The notes: generated by a model from the letters alone, not told the origin. Numbered from the stretch's first letter, positions 25,869 through 36,725 are shown. The stretch is DNA of 64,000 bases from Rhodobacteraceae bacterium LMO-JJ12 (GCA_021555075.1 JAKGBX010000002.1:615001-679000); one strand, 5' to 3'. Made by a program: numbers and translations.

Positions 25869-26636
25869 TTACCGTGCGTTTTCATGCTCGAGACGCTGGC
25901 GCGCGATGGTATCGGTATGGGCGGTCCGGCGCTGGGCTTTCAGAGCGGCCTCAACGCGGTCCATATGCCGTTCCATCGCGGCCCGTGCGCCGATACAATC
26001 GCGGCGCTGAAGTGAGTCATTGATCGCGCGATGCTGTTCCAGGAGATCATCGTGCGCGTTGGGTTGAAGATACATCTGCGCGCGATTGTAAAACACACCG
26101 CCGCGTAAGAGATCATAGATTGAGCGCATCATGTGCAGCATCACCACGTTGTGCGATGCTTCGATGATGGCCAGGTGAAAGGCGGTGTCGCATTCGGCCT
26201 CCAGTTCGATATCGCCTGCGGCGTGAGCGCTTTGCATCCGTTTGAAGGCATCGTCGATCACTTTTAAATCGAGATCGGAGCCACAGCGCGCAGCACGTTC
26301 CGCCGCCACGCCTTCCATGTCCCGGCGGAAGGATACATAGTCGACCACCGCCTCGTCATGGGCGGCAAACAGGCGAACCAACGCAGGCGAGAAGGCCGAG
26401 CCCAACACGTCGGCGACATAGATTCCCGATCCGGCACGCGAACAGAGAAGGCCGTGATGCTTTAGTTCGGAGATGGCTTCGCGCAGCGAGGGGCGTGACA
26501 CACCCAGTTGCTCGCTCAACTCGCGTTCGGGGGGCAGACGCTCGCCGTCACGCAGTATGCCGCGCAGAATCAGAAGCTCGATCTGGCGTACAACGGCGGA
26601 AGACAGCTTCTCGGGGTGGATTGGTCGGAAGGGCAT
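25869..26636 (-). CDS. GntR family regulator, FadR/FCD subfamily
   Basis: A 255-residue regulator. The N-terminal winged helix (residues 8-75: AVVRQIELLILRGILRDGERLPPERELSEQLGVSRPSLREAISEL) is followed by a helical FCD domain with the metal-ligand pattern (FHLAIIEASHN near 170, HRAIND and ERHMDRV later). It is divergent from the purine operon and probably controls it and itself; a perfect inverted repeat lies 21 bp before its start codon. Ligands of FCD regulators are small organic acids, so a purine breakdown product is plausible but unproven. Confidence 0.88.
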   Translation of the reverse strand: MPFRPIHPEKLSSAVVRQIELLILRGILRDGERLPPERELSEQLGVSRPSLREAISELKHHGLLCSRAGSGIYVADVLGSAFSPALVRLFAAHDEAVVDYVSFRRDMEGVAAERAARCGSDLDLKVIDDAFKRMQSAHAAGDIELEAECDTAFHLAIIEASHNVVMLHMMRSIYDLLRGGVFYNRAQMYLQPNAHDDLLEQHRAINDSLQRRDCIGARAAMERHMDRVEAALKAQRRTAHTDTIARQRLEHENAR

Positions 26637-26976
26637 TCACGGGCCTTTGATTGAATCGGTCAGATAATATGACCGCCGATTGCAAGTCACAAGGGACGGA
26701 ATGATGAAGGAATGATCAGGCTGGAAACCCTTTGAGGTTTGGCAAGGGTGGCTGGGCCTGATGCGTGGACACGCGGGGAGGTTGTGGTATTCTGTTGGAA
26801 TGGTTTTTGGCAAGAGCTGCGACTTTCAAGAATTCGCGGAAGGTGTTGATAGGTTTTCAGTGGTTCATGGGCGTGGCGCGCAGCCTTAGCATTTTTCATG
26901 GCTCGTCTTGCCGATTTTCGTATTGGGCGCGGTTATGCGTCAGGCAGAAGCCAGTTTGGTGATGGGAAACTGAAAC
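26637..26976. other. Divergent promoter region of the GntR gene and purine operon
   Basis: 340 bp between the two divergent starts. Apart from the inverted repeat at 26657-26675 I see no gene. A near-tandem GGAATGAT pair lies around 26698-26718. The ribosome site before xdhA is weak (GGGAAACTGAAAC). Confidence 0.6.
26657..26675. promoter_or_regulatory. Candidate GntR operator
   Basis: CGGTCA (26657-26662) and TGACCG (26670-26675) form a perfect inverted repeat around the AT-rich centre GATAATA. It overlaps the expected promoter of the GntR gene. Symmetry and position suggest autoregulation; binding is inference. Confidence 0.55.
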
Positions 26977-28428
26977 ATGAAAACACGATCTGAAATCCAG
27001 TTTCTGCTGAATGGCAAAGAGATGCGCCTTGGGAGCGTGAAGGCGCATGACACGCTGCTGGACTTCCTGCGGCTGGACCAGCGGCTGACCGGGACCAAGG
27101 AGGGCTGTGCCGAGGGCGATTGCGGCGCTTGCACCGTGTTGGTGGGGCGGCTTGTTGGCGGAGCGCTACGTTATGAACCGGTGAACGCCTGTATTCGCTT
27201 TCTGGCAACGGTGGATGGCTGTCATGTGGTGACCATCGAACATATGCGCGGGGCGGATGGCGAATTGCATCCGGTGCAGCAGGCGATGGTCGAACATCAT
27301 GGCAGCCAATGTGGGTTTTGCACGCCCGGCATCGTGATGGCGCTTTATGCGCTGTGGATGGTGAACCCGACGCCGAGTGACGTGCAGGTAGAAGAGGCGC
27401 TTCAGGGTAATCTCTGTCGCTGCACAGGTTATGAGCCGATTATTCGCGCCGCGATGCGCGCGGGCGAGCATGGCGTGCCTTCGGGCGACGCGCTTGTGGC
27501 CGAGCGTGCCGAGGTGGCGGCGCGGCTGGAAGGGTTGCGCGACGGGGCGCGAGTAGAGCTTGCAGATGGATATCTGCCGGGCGATGTGGATGATTTTGCG
27601 GCGCTCTATGCCGAGCATCCGGAAGCGACCATTGTAGCCGGGGCAACGGATGTGGGGCTTTGGGTGACGAAATTCCTGCGCGAAATTTCCCCGGCGATCT
27701 TCATCGGGCATCTTGAGGAATTGCGCGGGATCGAGGCGTCGCAGAGCGAGATACGGATTGGCGCCGGGGCAAGTTATAGCGATGCGGCACCGGTGCTGCT
27801 TGAAGCTTATCCACATCTGGCAGCTTATTGGAGCCGGATTGCGGGATGGCAGGTGCGCAATGCCGGAACCATCGGCGGAAACATCGCCAACGGCTCACCT
27901 ATTGGTGACACACCGCCGGTTCTGATCGCGCTGGGCGCGCGGCTGGTCTTGCGCCGGGGTGCGGCGCGGCGGGAATTGCCGTTGGAGGCGTTTTTCCTCG
28001 AATATGGCAAGCAGGACCGGGCCAAGGGCGAGTTGGTCGAGGCTGTGATCGTGCCAGGGACGGCGGCGGGGCAGCACCTGGCGGCATACAAGATTTCCAA
28101 GCGGCGCGATGAGGATATTTCGTCGGTAGCGGCGGGGTTTTCGGTGACGGTCGAGGATGGGACGATCACCGCGGCGCGGCTGGCCTTTGGCGGCATGGCG
28201 GGGGTGCCAAAGCGGGCGGCCAAGGCCGAGGCAGCGCTGGTCGGGGCGCGCTTTGAAGCGGCGAGTTTCGAGGCGGCAGCAAAGGCGCTGGCAAATGATT
28301 TCGAACCACTGAGCGATTGGCGCGCCTCGGCCGACTATCGCAGGCTGGCGGCGCAAAACCTCATCCGCCGGTTCTGGGCCGAGAAGGGTGCCGGAGACGT
28401 AGCACAATTGCAGAGGATCGGGGCATGA
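26977..28428 (+). CDS. xdhA: Xanthine dehydrogenase small subunit (Fe-S/FAD)
   Basis: A 483-residue subunit. The first 2Fe-2S cluster is bound by C44, C49, C52 and C72, the second by C112, C115, C147 and C149 ([15 protein letters not shown] and GNLCRCTGYEPI). An FAD-binding domain follows from about 205, with TIVAGATDVGL and the GTIGGNIANGSPIGDTPP flavin loop. Electrons from purine hydroxylation pass through the clusters to FAD and NAD. The stop overlaps the xdhB start (ATGA). First gene of the purine operon. Confidence 0.96.
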   Translation: MKTRSEIQFLLNGKEMRLGSVKAHDTLLDFLRLDQRLTGTKEGCAEGDCGACTVLVGRLVGGALRYEPVNACIRFLATVDGCHVVTIEHMRGADGELHPVQQAMVEHHGSQCGFCTPGIVMALYALWMVNPTPSDVQVEEALQGNLCRCTGYEPIIRAAMRAGEHGVPSGDALVAERAEVAARLEGLRDGARVELADGYLPGDVDDFAALYAEHPEATIVAGATDVGLWVTKFLREISPAIFIGHLEELRGIEASQSEIRIGAGASYSDAAPVLLEAYPHLAAYWSRIAGWQVRNAGTIGGNIANGSPIGDTPPVLIALGARLVLRRGAARRELPLEAFFLEYGKQDRAKGELVEAVIVPGTAAGQHLAAYKISKRRDEDISSVAAGFSVTVEDGTITAARLAFGGMAGVPKRAAKAEAALVGARFEAASFEAAAKALANDFEPLSDWRASADYRRLAAQNLIRRFWAEKGAGDVAQLQRIGA

Positions 28429-30761
28429 ATGACGCATCAAAAGTAGCCGCAGGCCGGGCGCGCATTGAGGGCGGGGCCACAACATCGGTGATTCATGACA
28501 GTGCGATCAAGCATGTCACCGGACGGGCCAGATATTGCGACGATATTCCCGAGCCGGAAGGCACGCTGCACGCCTATCTCGGGGTGTCTGACGTGGCTTG
28601 TGGGCGGATTGTGTCGATGGATCTGAGCGCGGTGGAGGCAGCGCCAGGGGTGATTGGCGTGCTGACCGCCAAGGACGTTCCGGGCGAGAACCAGATCAGC
28701 CCGGTGGGCGCGGGAGATGAGCCTCTCTTCCCAGAGGAACGGGTGGAATTCCATGGTCAGCCGCTGTTTGCCGTGGTGGCGACCAGCCGAGACGCGGCGC
28801 GCCGTGCGGCGACTTTGGCCAAGGTTGTGATCGAGGCCGAGGCACCGGTGATTTCGGTGGGCGATGCGTTAGAGCGTAGCATGCCGCATGTGACCGCACC
28901 TTTGGTGTTGCAGCGTGGCGATGTGGGCGAAGGAATGAAGACCGCGCACCGTCGCCTGAAAGGGCAGATCGAAGTCGGCGGGCAAGAGCATCTCTATCTT
29001 GAAGGTCATATCGCCTTTGCCTTGCCCGGCGAGGATGACGATGTGGTGGTGCATTGTTCGACCCAGCACCCGAGCGAGGCGCAGCATATGGTGGCGCATG
29101 TGCTGGGCGTGCCGTCGCATAGCGTGGTGGTGAATGTGCGGCGGATGGGCGGCGGGTTTGGCGGCAAGGAAAGCCAGATGAACCCGTTTGCCTGTATCGC
29201 GGCGATTGCGGCAAAGCGGTTTGACCGACCTGTGAAGATCCGTCCCGACCGGGATCAGGATATGAGCGCCAGCGGGAAAAGGCATGATTTTTTATGTAGT
29301 TACGAGGTCGGCTATGATGAGAATGGCAGGATCGAAGCGGTTGACGCCGAACTGGCTGCGCGTTGTGGGTTTTCCGCCGATCTCTCGGGGCCGGTGACGG
29401 ATCGGGCGCTGTTTCATGCCGACAATGCCTATTTCTACCCGCATGTGCGGCTGAGATCGCGGCCGATGAAGACGCATACGGTTTCCAACACCGCGTTTCG
29501 CGGTTTTGGCGGGCCGCAGGGCGTGGTGATGGGCGAGCGCATCATCGAGGAAATCGCCTATGCGCTGGGCCGCGATCCGCTGGAGATTCGGCGCGCGAAT
29601 TTCTATGGGCCGGGGCGCGACGTGACGCCCTATCACCAGACCGTCGAAGACAACATATTGGAGCGTATTGTTTCCGAGCTTGAGGCCGATAGTGACTATC
29701 AGGCGCGGCGCGAGGCGGTGATCGCGCACAATGCCAAAGGCGGGATCATCCGCAAGGGCATTGCGCTGACTCCGGTGAAGTTCGGGATTTCGTTTACCGC
29801 GACTTGGTATAATCAGGCCGGGGCGCTGGTGCATGTTTATAGTGATGGCTCGATCATGCTGAACCATGGCGGCACAGAGATGGGCCAGGGGCTGAATGTG
29901 AAGGTGGCGCAGGTGGTGGCGGATGCCTTGCAGGTCGATCTTGGGGCGGTGAAAATCACCCGCACCACGACTGAAAAGGTGCCCAACACCTCGGCGACGG
30001 CGGCCTCTTCGGGGTCGGATTTGAATGCCATGGCGGCGCTGGATGCCTGTGAACAGATCAAGGCGCGGCTGGTGGCGTTTGCCGTTGAGAGCACGGGAAT
30101 CACGGCCGAGGAGGTGGAATTCCTGCCCGGGCGGGTGCGGCTGGGACGCGAGGAAGTTGATTGGGCCGCGTTCATCAAATCGGCCTATATGGCGCGGGTG
30201 CAGTTGTCGGCGGCGGGCTTCTATAAGACGCCGAAAATCCATTGGGATCGCGACACCGGAAAGGGCCGCCCGTTCTATTATTTCGCCTATGGCGCATCGT
30301 GTTCCGAGGTGTCGGTGGACACGCTGACGGGGGAATACCAGGTCGAGCGGGTGGACATCCTGCATGATGTCGGGCGCTCGCTTAACCCGGCGATCGACAA
30401 GGGGCAGGTGGAAGGCGGCTTTGTGCAGGGCATGGGCTGGCTCACCACCGAAGAGCTGTGGTGGGATGGCGAGGGGCGGCTGCGCACCCATGCGCCCTCG
30501 ACCTACAAGATCCCGCTGGCCTCGGACCGGCCGCGCGAATTCAACGTGAGGCTGGCGGAATGGTCGGTGAACCCGGAGCGCACGATCAAACGTTCGAAAG
30601 CAGTCGGTGAGCCGCCGCTGATGCTGGCGGTGTCGGTGTTGGAGGCGCTTTCCATGGCGGTGGCAAGTGTGGCGGACTATCGTGAATGCCCACGGCTCGA
30701 TACGCCGGCGACGCCCGAACGTGTGTTGATGGCGGTGGAGCGGATGCGGGGAATGGCATGA
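28425..30761 (+). CDS. xdhB: Xanthine dehydrogenase large subunit (molybdopterin)
   Basis: A 778-residue molybdenum hydroxylase subunit. GMGGGFGGKESQ-type glycine loop (residues about 240-250), TAFRGFGGPQG around 360 and the catalytic Glu at about 729 in KAVGEPPLML are all present. It hydroxylates hypoxanthine to xanthine and xanthine to urate with water as oxygen donor. The frame is open upstream inside xdhA, but the Met at 28425 overlapping the xdhA stop is the natural start. The stop overlaps xdhC in the same way. Confidence 0.96.
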   Translation: MNDASKVAAGRARIEGGATTSVIHDSAIKHVTGRARYCDDIPEPEGTLHAYLGVSDVACGRIVSMDLSAVEAAPGVIGVLTAKDVPGENQISPVGAGDEPLFPEERVEFHGQPLFAVVATSRDAARRAATLAKVVIEAEAPVISVGDALERSMPHVTAPLVLQRGDVGEGMKTAHRRLKGQIEVGGQEHLYLEGHIAFALPGEDDDVVVHCSTQHPSEAQHMVAHVLGVPSHSVVVNVRRMGGGFGGKESQMNPFACIAAIAAKRFDRPVKIRPDRDQDMSASGKRHDFLCSYEVGYDENGRIEAVDAELAARCGFSADLSGPVTDRALFHADNAYFYPHVRLRSRPMKTHTVSNTAFRGFGGPQGVVMGERIIEEIAYALGRDPLEIRRANFYGPGRDVTPYHQTVEDNILERIVSELEADSDYQARREAVIAHNAKGGIIRKGIALTPVKFGISFTATWYNQAGALVHVYSDGSIMLNHGGTEMGQGLNVKVAQVVADALQVDLGAVKITRTTTEKVPNTSATAASSGSDLNAMAALDACEQIKARLVAFAVESTGITAEEVEFLPGRVRLGREEVDWAAFIKSAYMARVQLSAAGFYKTPKIHWDRDTGKGRPFYYFAYGASCSEVSVDTLTGEYQVERVDILHDVGRSLNPAIDKGQVEGGFVQGMGWLTTEELWWDGEGRLRTHAPSTYKIPLASDRPREFNVRLAEWSVNPERTIKRSKAVGEPPLMLAVSVLEALSMAVASVADYRECPRLDTPATPERVLMAVERMRGMA

Positions 30762-31576
30762 CGCTGGAGCAGTTTTTCGAACGGTTCGAGCAGGTTGTGC
30801 AGGTGCGGATTGAACAAGTTCAGGGCTCTTCGCCGCGCGAAACAGGGGCCGACATGTTTATTTCGCCAGTGTCGTGCCATGGCACCATAGGCGGCGGGCA
30901 ATTGGAATACATGGCGCTGGATCGCGCGCGCCAGATGCTGATGGCTGGGCAAGACCATACGGTGATGAACATCCCGCTTGGGCCAGAGATCGGACAATGC
31001 TGCGGCGGGCGGGTCGAGCTGGTGCTGGAGCGGATGAATGCGGGCGCGCGAGCCGAGGCTTTGAGCGTTGAGGCGGCGGCGCGCGCAAAGCGGCCCGAGG
31101 TTCTGATTTTCGGGGCCGGGCATGTCGGGCGCGCGTTGGTGCGCGCACTTGCGCTTTTGCCGGTGCGCACGCGGCTTATCGACAGCCGGGAGGCCGAGCT
31201 TGCGCTGGTGTCATGTGAGAATAAGCGTTTGACGCCGCTGCCGGAAAGCGAAGTGCATGATGCCGGAGCGGGGGCGGCCTTTGTGATCGCGACGCACGAC
31301 CATGCGCTTGATTTCCTGCTTGCGGCAGAGGCGTTGGCGCGCGGTGATGCCGCTTATGTCGGGATGATCGGGTCTGACACCAAGCGCGCGCGCTTTCTGT
31401 CATGGGCGCGGGAACATGCCGAGGAGTGTGATCCCGATCGGCTGATCTGTCCGATGGGCGCTGTGGGGCTGGGCGACAAGCGGCCCGAGGTTATCGCCGC
31501 GCATGTCGCATCGGAGGTGCTGATCGCCGTTAGTGCACATCAAAACATACGAAGCCGTATGGAGGCAGGGGCATGA
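30758..31576 (+). CDS. xdhC: Xanthine dehydrogenase accessory protein XdhC
   Basis: A 272-residue chaperone that binds the molybdenum cofactor, supports its sulfuration and inserts it into XdhB. The N-terminal XdhC/CoxI domain has SSPRETGADMF, GTIGGGQLE and QCCGGRVELVLE; the C-terminal part has a Rossmann-like GAGHVGRAL and AYVGMIGSDTKRARF. Both ends overlap neighbours by four bases. The frame upstream of 30758 lies inside xdhB. Confidence 0.95.
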   Translation: MTLEQFFERFEQVVQVRIEQVQGSSPRETGADMFISPVSCHGTIGGGQLEYMALDRARQMLMAGQDHTVMNIPLGPEIGQCCGGRVELVLERMNAGARAEALSVEAAARAKRPEVLIFGAGHVGRALVRALALLPVRTRLIDSREAELALVSCENKRLTPLPESEVHDAGAGAAFVIATHDHALDFLLAAEALARGDAAYVGMIGSDTKRARFLSWAREHAEECDPDRLICPMGAVGLGDKRPEVIAAHVASEVLIAVSAHQNIRSRMEAGA

Positions 31577-32850
31577 GTGCGAAACTGCTGCGCGGGCGGG
31601 TGTTGAGCTTTCACGCCGAACCGCAGGGCGCTGACGAGTCGGCCTTCACCTATATCGAGGATGGCGCGCTGCTTATCCGCGATGGGATAATCGAAAAGCG
31701 CGGCGAATACGCCACCCTGAAGGGGCAGGCGCCCGAGATCGATCATCGCCCACATCTTCTTATGGCCGGGTTCATTGACGCACATATCCATTTCCCGCAG
31801 GTGCAGGTGATTGCATCATGGGGCGCGCAACTACTTGATTGGCTTGAGAATTATACCTTTCCGGCCGAGACGCGTTATGTCGATCCGGCGCATGCGACGC
31901 GCATGGCGCGGGCCTATTTCGACGTGCTGACGGCGCATGGCACGACGACGGCTGCATCCTATTGTTCGGTGCATTCCGCCTCGGTCGAGGCGTATTTTTC
32001 AGAGGCCGCGCGGCGCAATATGTGCATGATCGGTGGCAAGGTGATGATGGATCGAGGCGCGCCCGATGGACTGCGTGATACGGCGCAATCGGGTTATGAC
32101 GAGAGCCTGGCCTTGATCGAGAAATGGCACGGTCAGGGCCGCGCGCATTACGCGATCACACCACGATTTGCGATCACTTCGACACCGGAGCAACTGGCCA
32201 CTGCCGGGGCGCTGGCGGGCGAGCATCCGGGCTGTTTTGTGCAGACCCATGTTGATGAAAACCCCAATGAAATAAGCCTTGTGGCCGAGCTTTACCCGGA
32301 CGCGCCGGACTATATGGGAGTGTATGAGGCACATGGATTGCTGGGGCCGAAAACCCTTCTGGGCCATTGCATTCATATGACAGACAGGGAAATCGGAGTG
32401 GTCGCCGAGACCGGGGCGAAACCGGTATTTTGCCCTACCTCAAACCTGTTTCTCGGCAGCGGACTATATGATGACGGTGGCCTTCGCAGACGCGGCATCA
32501 AGGGCGCGATTGCCACCGATGTGGGGGGCGGCACCAGCTACTCCATGCTGCAAACCATGAACGAGGGCTACAAGGTGTTGCAACTTCAGCGCCAGCAGAA
32601 GCACCCCTTCGAGGCGTTTCACTGGATCACGCGGGGCAACGCCGTGGTGTTGGGGCTGGAAGATCGGATCGGGACGCTGGACGAAGGTTCGGAGGCTGAT
32701 ATCGTGGTGCTTAATGCGCGTGCGACGGCGGAAATGCGGCTGCGCGCCGAGACGGTCGAAAGCCTGGCAGAGGAGCTTTTCCTGCTGATGATTCTGGGTG
32801 ATGATCGGGCAGTGGCGCAAACATATGTGGCCGGAGAGGCGATGAAATGA
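31573..32850 (+). CDS. guaD: Guanine deaminase
   Basis: A 425-residue amidohydrolase that turns guanine into xanthine, the substrate of XdhAB. Zinc ligands are visible in [11 protein letters not shown] (HxH), in FVQTHVDEN, in LLGHCIHM and in AIATDVGGG. The [10 protein letters not shown] segment after the HxH is characteristic of guanine deaminases. Length is in the usual range (430-450). It overlaps xdhC and the adenine deaminase gene by ATGA each. Confidence 0.95.
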   Translation: MSAKLLRGRVLSFHAEPQGADESAFTYIEDGALLIRDGIIEKRGEYATLKGQAPEIDHRPHLLMAGFIDAHIHFPQVQVIASWGAQLLDWLENYTFPAETRYVDPAHATRMARAYFDVLTAHGTTTAASYCSVHSASVEAYFSEAARRNMCMIGGKVMMDRGAPDGLRDTAQSGYDESLALIEKWHGQGRAHYAITPRFAITSTPEQLATAGALAGEHPGCFVQTHVDENPNEISLVAELYPDAPDYMGVYEAHGLLGPKTLLGHCIHMTDREIGVVAETGAKPVFCPTSNLFLGSGLYDDGGLRRRGIKGAIATDVGGGTSYSMLQTMNEGYKVLQLQRQQKHPFEAFHWITRGNAVVLGLEDRIGTLDEGSEADIVVLNARATAEMRLRAETVESLAEELFLLMILGDDRAVAQTYVAGEAMK

Positions 32851-34541
32851 ACGATCTGGAACGCCGAATTGCGGTGGCGCGGGGCGATCAGCCCGCCGAC
32901 ACCGTGCTACGCGGTGGCCAGGTGTTCTGCGTCGTCACGGGCGATTTGATTGCTGGCGATGTGGCGGTGTGCGACGGCATGATCGCCGGTTTGGGCGCCA
33001 CGTATGAGGGTGCGGAAGTCATTGATGTTTCAGAGCTAATATTGGTGCCCGGGTTCATTGATACGCATCTGCACATCGAAAGTTCGCTGGTGACGCCATA
33101 TGAATTTGACCGTTGTGTCGGCCCTCTTGGCGTGACGACAGCCATCTGTGATCCGCATGAGATTGCCAATGTCGTGGGGGTTCCTGGAATCGAGTATTTC
33201 CTCGAAGCGTCGGCGCACACGCTGATGGATATCCGGGTGCAATTGTCGAGCTGTGTGCCGTCAACCGAGATGGAAACGTCGGGCGCGCGGATCGGGGCCG
33301 ACGCGCTTGCGGCGCTAAAGGATCATCCCAGGGTGATCGGTTTGGCGGAGTTCATGAATTATCCCGGCGTGATCCATCGCGACCCGGAAGCAATGGCCAA
33401 GATTGGCGCTTTCGAAGGACGCCATATAGACGGTCATGCGCCGCTTTTGACGGGCAAGGACCTCAATGCCTACGTGGCCGCCGGTATCCGCACGGAACAT
33501 GAAGCCACCAGCGCCAAAGAAGCCCGAGAGAAGCTTCAACGCGGCATGCGGGTCTTGATCCGCGAAGGCTCGGTCTCCAAGGATCTGCATGCACTGGCGT
33601 CGATCCTTGATGACTATACGGCAGCGTATTGTTGTCTCTGCACCGATGATCGCAACCCGCTCGATATCGGCGAGCATGGCCACCTTGATTATATGATCCG
33701 CACGCTGATCGCGCTTGGGGTTTCTCCCCGGGCGGTCTATCGCACAGCAAGCCTGTCGGCGGCCGAGGCGTTCGGGCTGAAGGATCGCGGACAGATTGCG
33801 CCCGGGAAGCGTGCCGATATCGTTGCGGTGAGAAGCCTCGAAGCCTGCGATGCACAGATGGTAATGGTTGGCGGTGTGGTGCTGTCTGACGACGCCTTCG
33901 CGCAGCGTGAGATCGTGGCGCCGGTCGGGCGCGGATCGGTCAGGGCGCGCAAGGTTGGGCCCGACGATTTCCGCACCGGCGGCAATCGCGAAGATACCGA
34001 TGTGATCGGTATCATCGAGGGCAAGATCATCACCGACCACCTGCACGAGACCATTGTGATCGCCGATGGCGACAAGCGCCCGGATCTGGAGCGCGACCTG
34101 ATCAAGATCGCGGTGCTTGAGCGCCACGGCAAGAACGGCAACATGGCGACCGGCTTTGTGAAAGGCTTCGGGTTGAAGGCGGGTGCCATCGGTTCGACCG
34201 TTTGTCACGACCACCATAATATCGCTGTGGTGGGAGCGGATTATGACGACATGGCCTTGGCCGCGAACAGGCTGCAAGCGCTGGAAGGCGGCTTCGTGGT
34301 GGTGCGAGATGGCAAGGTTTTGGCCGAACTGGCCCTTCCGGTCGCCGGGTTGATGAGCCTGGAACCCTACGAAAGCGTCAGAGCCTCGCTCACCGATTTG
34401 CGCGATGCGGCGAAAGGCCTCGGCGTGGTGCTGGAAGAGCCCTTCCTGCAACTGGCCTTTCTCGCGCTCCCGGTGATCCCGGCACTAAAGATCACCGACC
34501 GGGGCCTCGTCGATGTCACCCGGTTCGAAATTATTGCCTGA
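32847..34541 (+). CDS. ade: Adenine deaminase (AdeC type)
   Basis: A 564-residue amidohydrolase of the bacterial adenine deaminase family, producing hypoxanthine from adenine. Metal-site segments are [12 protein letters not shown] near residue 70, [23 protein letters not shown], and [10 protein letters not shown]; the C-terminal domain has [14 protein letters not shown]. It closes the purine operon, so both adenine and guanine are routed to XdhAB. No terminator with a T run is seen in the 28 bp before the convergent HAD gene. Confidence 0.94.
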   Translation: MNDLERRIAVARGDQPADTVLRGGQVFCVVTGDLIAGDVAVCDGMIAGLGATYEGAEVIDVSELILVPGFIDTHLHIESSLVTPYEFDRCVGPLGVTTAICDPHEIANVVGVPGIEYFLEASAHTLMDIRVQLSSCVPSTEMETSGARIGADALAALKDHPRVIGLAEFMNYPGVIHRDPEAMAKIGAFEGRHIDGHAPLLTGKDLNAYVAAGIRTEHEATSAKEAREKLQRGMRVLIREGSVSKDLHALASILDDYTAAYCCLCTDDRNPLDIGEHGHLDYMIRTLIALGVSPRAVYRTASLSAAEAFGLKDRGQIAPGKRADIVAVRSLEACDAQMVMVGGVVLSDDAFAQREIVAPVGRGSVRARKVGPDDFRTGGNREDTDVIGIIEGKIITDHLHETIVIADGDKRPDLERDLIKIAVLERHGKNGNMATGFVKGFGLKAGAIGSTVCHDHHNIAVVGADYDDMALAANRLQALEGGFVVVRDGKVLAELALPVAGLMSLEPYESVRASLTDLRDAAKGLGVVLEEPFLQLAFLALPVIPALKITDRGLVDVTRFEIIA

Positions 34542-34569
34542 AGGTTAACCGCAGCGCAAACCATGCGGC

Positions 34570-35271
34570 TCACCCGATCGCTTCGATCAATCTGAGAAGT
34601 TCGCCCAGATCGACCAATTCGGCGAAGCGGGCCGAGTTTATCGGCGCCGGGGCCTTCTCCAGCTCCCATTCCAGCCCGTGTGGCACATAGACTCCCCAGC
34701 CCCCGGCCTCGATTGCGGGTACCACATCCGAGCGCATTGAATTGCCCACCATCATTGCCTGACGCGGTCCCTTGCCGTGGCGGGTAAACGCCGCGCGATA
34801 GGTTTCGGTGGATTTTTCCGATACAATCTCAACCGCGTCGAATAGATCGCCCAGCCCGGATTGGGCCAGTTTGCGCTCCTGATCGAGCAGGTCGCCCTTG
34901 GTGATCAGCACCAGCGTGTAGTCCGCTGCCAGCGTCTCTATTGCTTCGCGGGCGTGGGGCAGAAGCTCAATCGGATGGCGCAGCATGTCCTGACCGGCCG
35001 CGATGATCTCGTGAATGACAGAGCCGGACACACGATCCGAGGTGACTTCGAGGGCGGTTTCAATCATGGACAGCATGAAACCTTTGATCCCGAAGCCATA
35101 ATGGCCGAGATTGCGCCGTTCTGCCTCCAAAAGTCGGGCGGAAAGAAGGTCGGTATCGACGTAATCCTTCAAAAGCCCGGCGAATCGCTCCTGGGTGATC
35201 TGAAAGAAACGCTCGTTGTGCCAGAGCGTATCGTCGGCATCAAAGCCGATCGTGGTCAGATTTTGCCCCAT
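34570..35271 (-). CDS. HAD family hydrolase
   Basis: A 233-residue HAD-superfamily phosphatase-like protein. Motif I is FDADDTLW (D11, D13), motif [10 protein letters not shown], motif III a Lys around the [11 protein letters not shown] segment, and motif [18 protein letters not shown] helical cap domain (about 20-95) makes it a C1-type member. Substrate is unknown. It is convergent with the purine operon and divergent from clpS. Confidence 0.88.
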   Translation of the reverse strand: MGQNLTTIGFDADDTLWHNERFFQITQERFAGLLKDYVDTDLLSARLLEAERRNLGHYGFGIKGFMLSMIETALEVTSDRVSGSVIHEIIAAGQDMLRHPIELLPHAREAIETLAADYTLVLITKGDLLDQERKLAQSGLGDLFDAVEIVSEKSTETYRAAFTRHGKGPRQAMMVGNSMRSDVVPAIEAGGWGVYVPHGLEWELEKAPAPINSARFAELVDLGELLRLIEAIG

Positions 35272-35365
35272 TGCGGCCTCCTGCGCATCAACGCCCCCTT
35301 TTCTGGGATGGCTCAGAGGTTATATAGATCGCTCGAAGGTGCCAAACCGAATTGAACAGGACAGA

Positions 35366-35710
35366 ATGAAAACGCTGGAGCATATCATGGTCGGTGACGC
35401 GGATAACGAAAACGGGGGCGATACCTCGATCGTTGTCGAGACGCGCCCCAAGACCAAGCGCCCGCCGCTCTACAAGGTCTTGTTGCTGAACGATGATTAC
35501 ACCCCGATGGAGTTCGTGGTGCATGTGCTGGAACGATTCTTTGGGATGAACCACGCACAGGCATTCGAGATCATGCTGACGGTGCACAAGAAAGGCGTTG
35601 CTGTTGTTGGCGTGTTCAGCCATGAGATCGCCGAGACAAAGGTGGCGCAGGTAATGGATGCCGCCCGCCGTCATCAGCATCCGCTGCAATGCACCATGGA
35701 AAGAGAATGA
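35366..35710 (+). CDS. clpS: ATP-dependent Clp protease adaptor ClpS
   Basis: A 114-residue N-recognin. The folded domain starts [21 protein letters not shown], with the N-degron pocket residues around NDDYTPMEF, and contains [13 protein letters not shown] and [11 protein letters not shown]. It delivers N-end-rule substrates to ClpA-ClpP. AGGA precedes the Met at 35366; the in-frame upstream extension overlaps the HAD gene and is rejected. clpA is not next to it here; a methyltransferase gene follows by 22 nt. Confidence 0.94.
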   Translation: MKTLEHIMVGDADNENGGDTSIVVETRPKTKRPPLYKVLLLNDDYTPMEFVVHVLERFFGMNHAQAFEIMLTVHKKGVAVVGVFSHEIAETKVAQVMDAARRHQHPLQCTMERE

Positions 35711-35732
35711 GGCGCGGCGCGCCCGGATACAC

Positions 35733-36725
35733 ATGAGCAATTCCCGACTGGCCTTATTCCTCGAAAGCGGTGCATACGAGCTGCCCGATGCTGGCGATAT
35801 CGCCGTTTTCGGTGCGACCGCAGAGCATGATCTGAGCGCGTTGCCACAGGACCGTTTGCAACTGGTGGCACGGATGAAGCCGGATGTGGATGCGCTTCAC
35901 TCCGCCGGGTTCGACGTGTCCGTCACACCGCCCGAAGACGCGGCGCTGGCCGTGGTGTTTGTTCCCCGGGCCAAGGGCGAGGCGCGCGCCTTGGTGGCGC
36001 GGGCTGTCGATCTGGCGGGCCAGGTGATCGTGGACGGCCAGAAAACCGAAGGCATCGACAGCCTGTATCGCGAGATGCGCCAGCGGGCAGAGTGTTCGCC
36101 GGCTTATTCCAAAGGGCATGGCAAGACGTTCGTTGTGCGGGCCGCGAAGAGCAGCTTTGAGGATTGGGCGCAATCGGGCGCGCGCACACAAAACAAGGAT
36201 GGTTTTCTAACCGTGCCGGGGGTGTTTTCCGCAGATGCGATTGATCCCGGATCGGCGCTTCTGGTGCAGGCCCTGCCACACAAGCTGGGCCGCAGGCTGG
36301 CGGATTTTGGGGCTGGTTGGGGTTATGTGGCGTCGGAACTTCTCAAGCGTGATGGAATTGAAACGATTGATCTGGTCGAGGCTGATCACGCAGCTCTGGA
36401 ATGTGCCAAGGTCAATGTGAGCGATCCGCGGGCGCGGTTTCACTGGGCTGATGCGACCCGTTGGAAGCCCGAGGCGGCGTTGGATGTCATTGTCATGAAC
36501 CCGCCCTTTCATGAGGGGCGCAAGGGCGCGCCTGAGCTGGGCCAGTTGTTTATCCGCAACGCTGCGGCTTGTCTTGTGCCCGCTGGGCGGCTGCTTATGG
36601 TGGCCAATCGACATCTGCCCTATGAGCAGACCTTAGCGGCCAGTTTTCGTGAAGTCAGTGAAATTGGTGGCGATGGCCGGTTCAAGATTTTTGCTGCTTC
36701 ACGCCCGGTTCGCAAGCGGCGCTGA
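35733..36725 (+). CDS. Class I SAM methyltransferase, RsmC/RlmG-like
   Basis: A 330-residue protein with two halves, as in RsmC: an N-terminal degenerate methyltransferase-like domain and a C-terminal catalytic domain with SAM loop DFGAGWG (191-197) and NPPF at 256-259. The NPPF motif points to methylation of an amino group of guanine in rRNA (N2-methylguanine). The Met at 35733 follows clpS closely; the frame is open further upstream inside clpS. Which rRNA position is modified cannot be said. Confidence 0.85.
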   Translation: MSNSRLALFLESGAYELPDAGDIAVFGATAEHDLSALPQDRLQLVARMKPDVDALHSAGFDVSVTPPEDAALAVVFVPRAKGEARALVARAVDLAGQVIVDGQKTEGIDSLYREMRQRAECSPAYSKGHGKTFVVRAAKSSFEDWAQSGARTQNKDGFLTVPGVFSADAIDPGSALLVQALPHKLGRRLADFGAGWGYVASELLKRDGIETIDLVEADHAALECAKVNVSDPRARFHWADATRWKPEAALDVIVMNPPFHEGRKGAPELGQLFIRNAAACLVPAGRLLMVANRHLPYEQTLAASFREVSEIGGDGRFKIFAASRPVRKRR

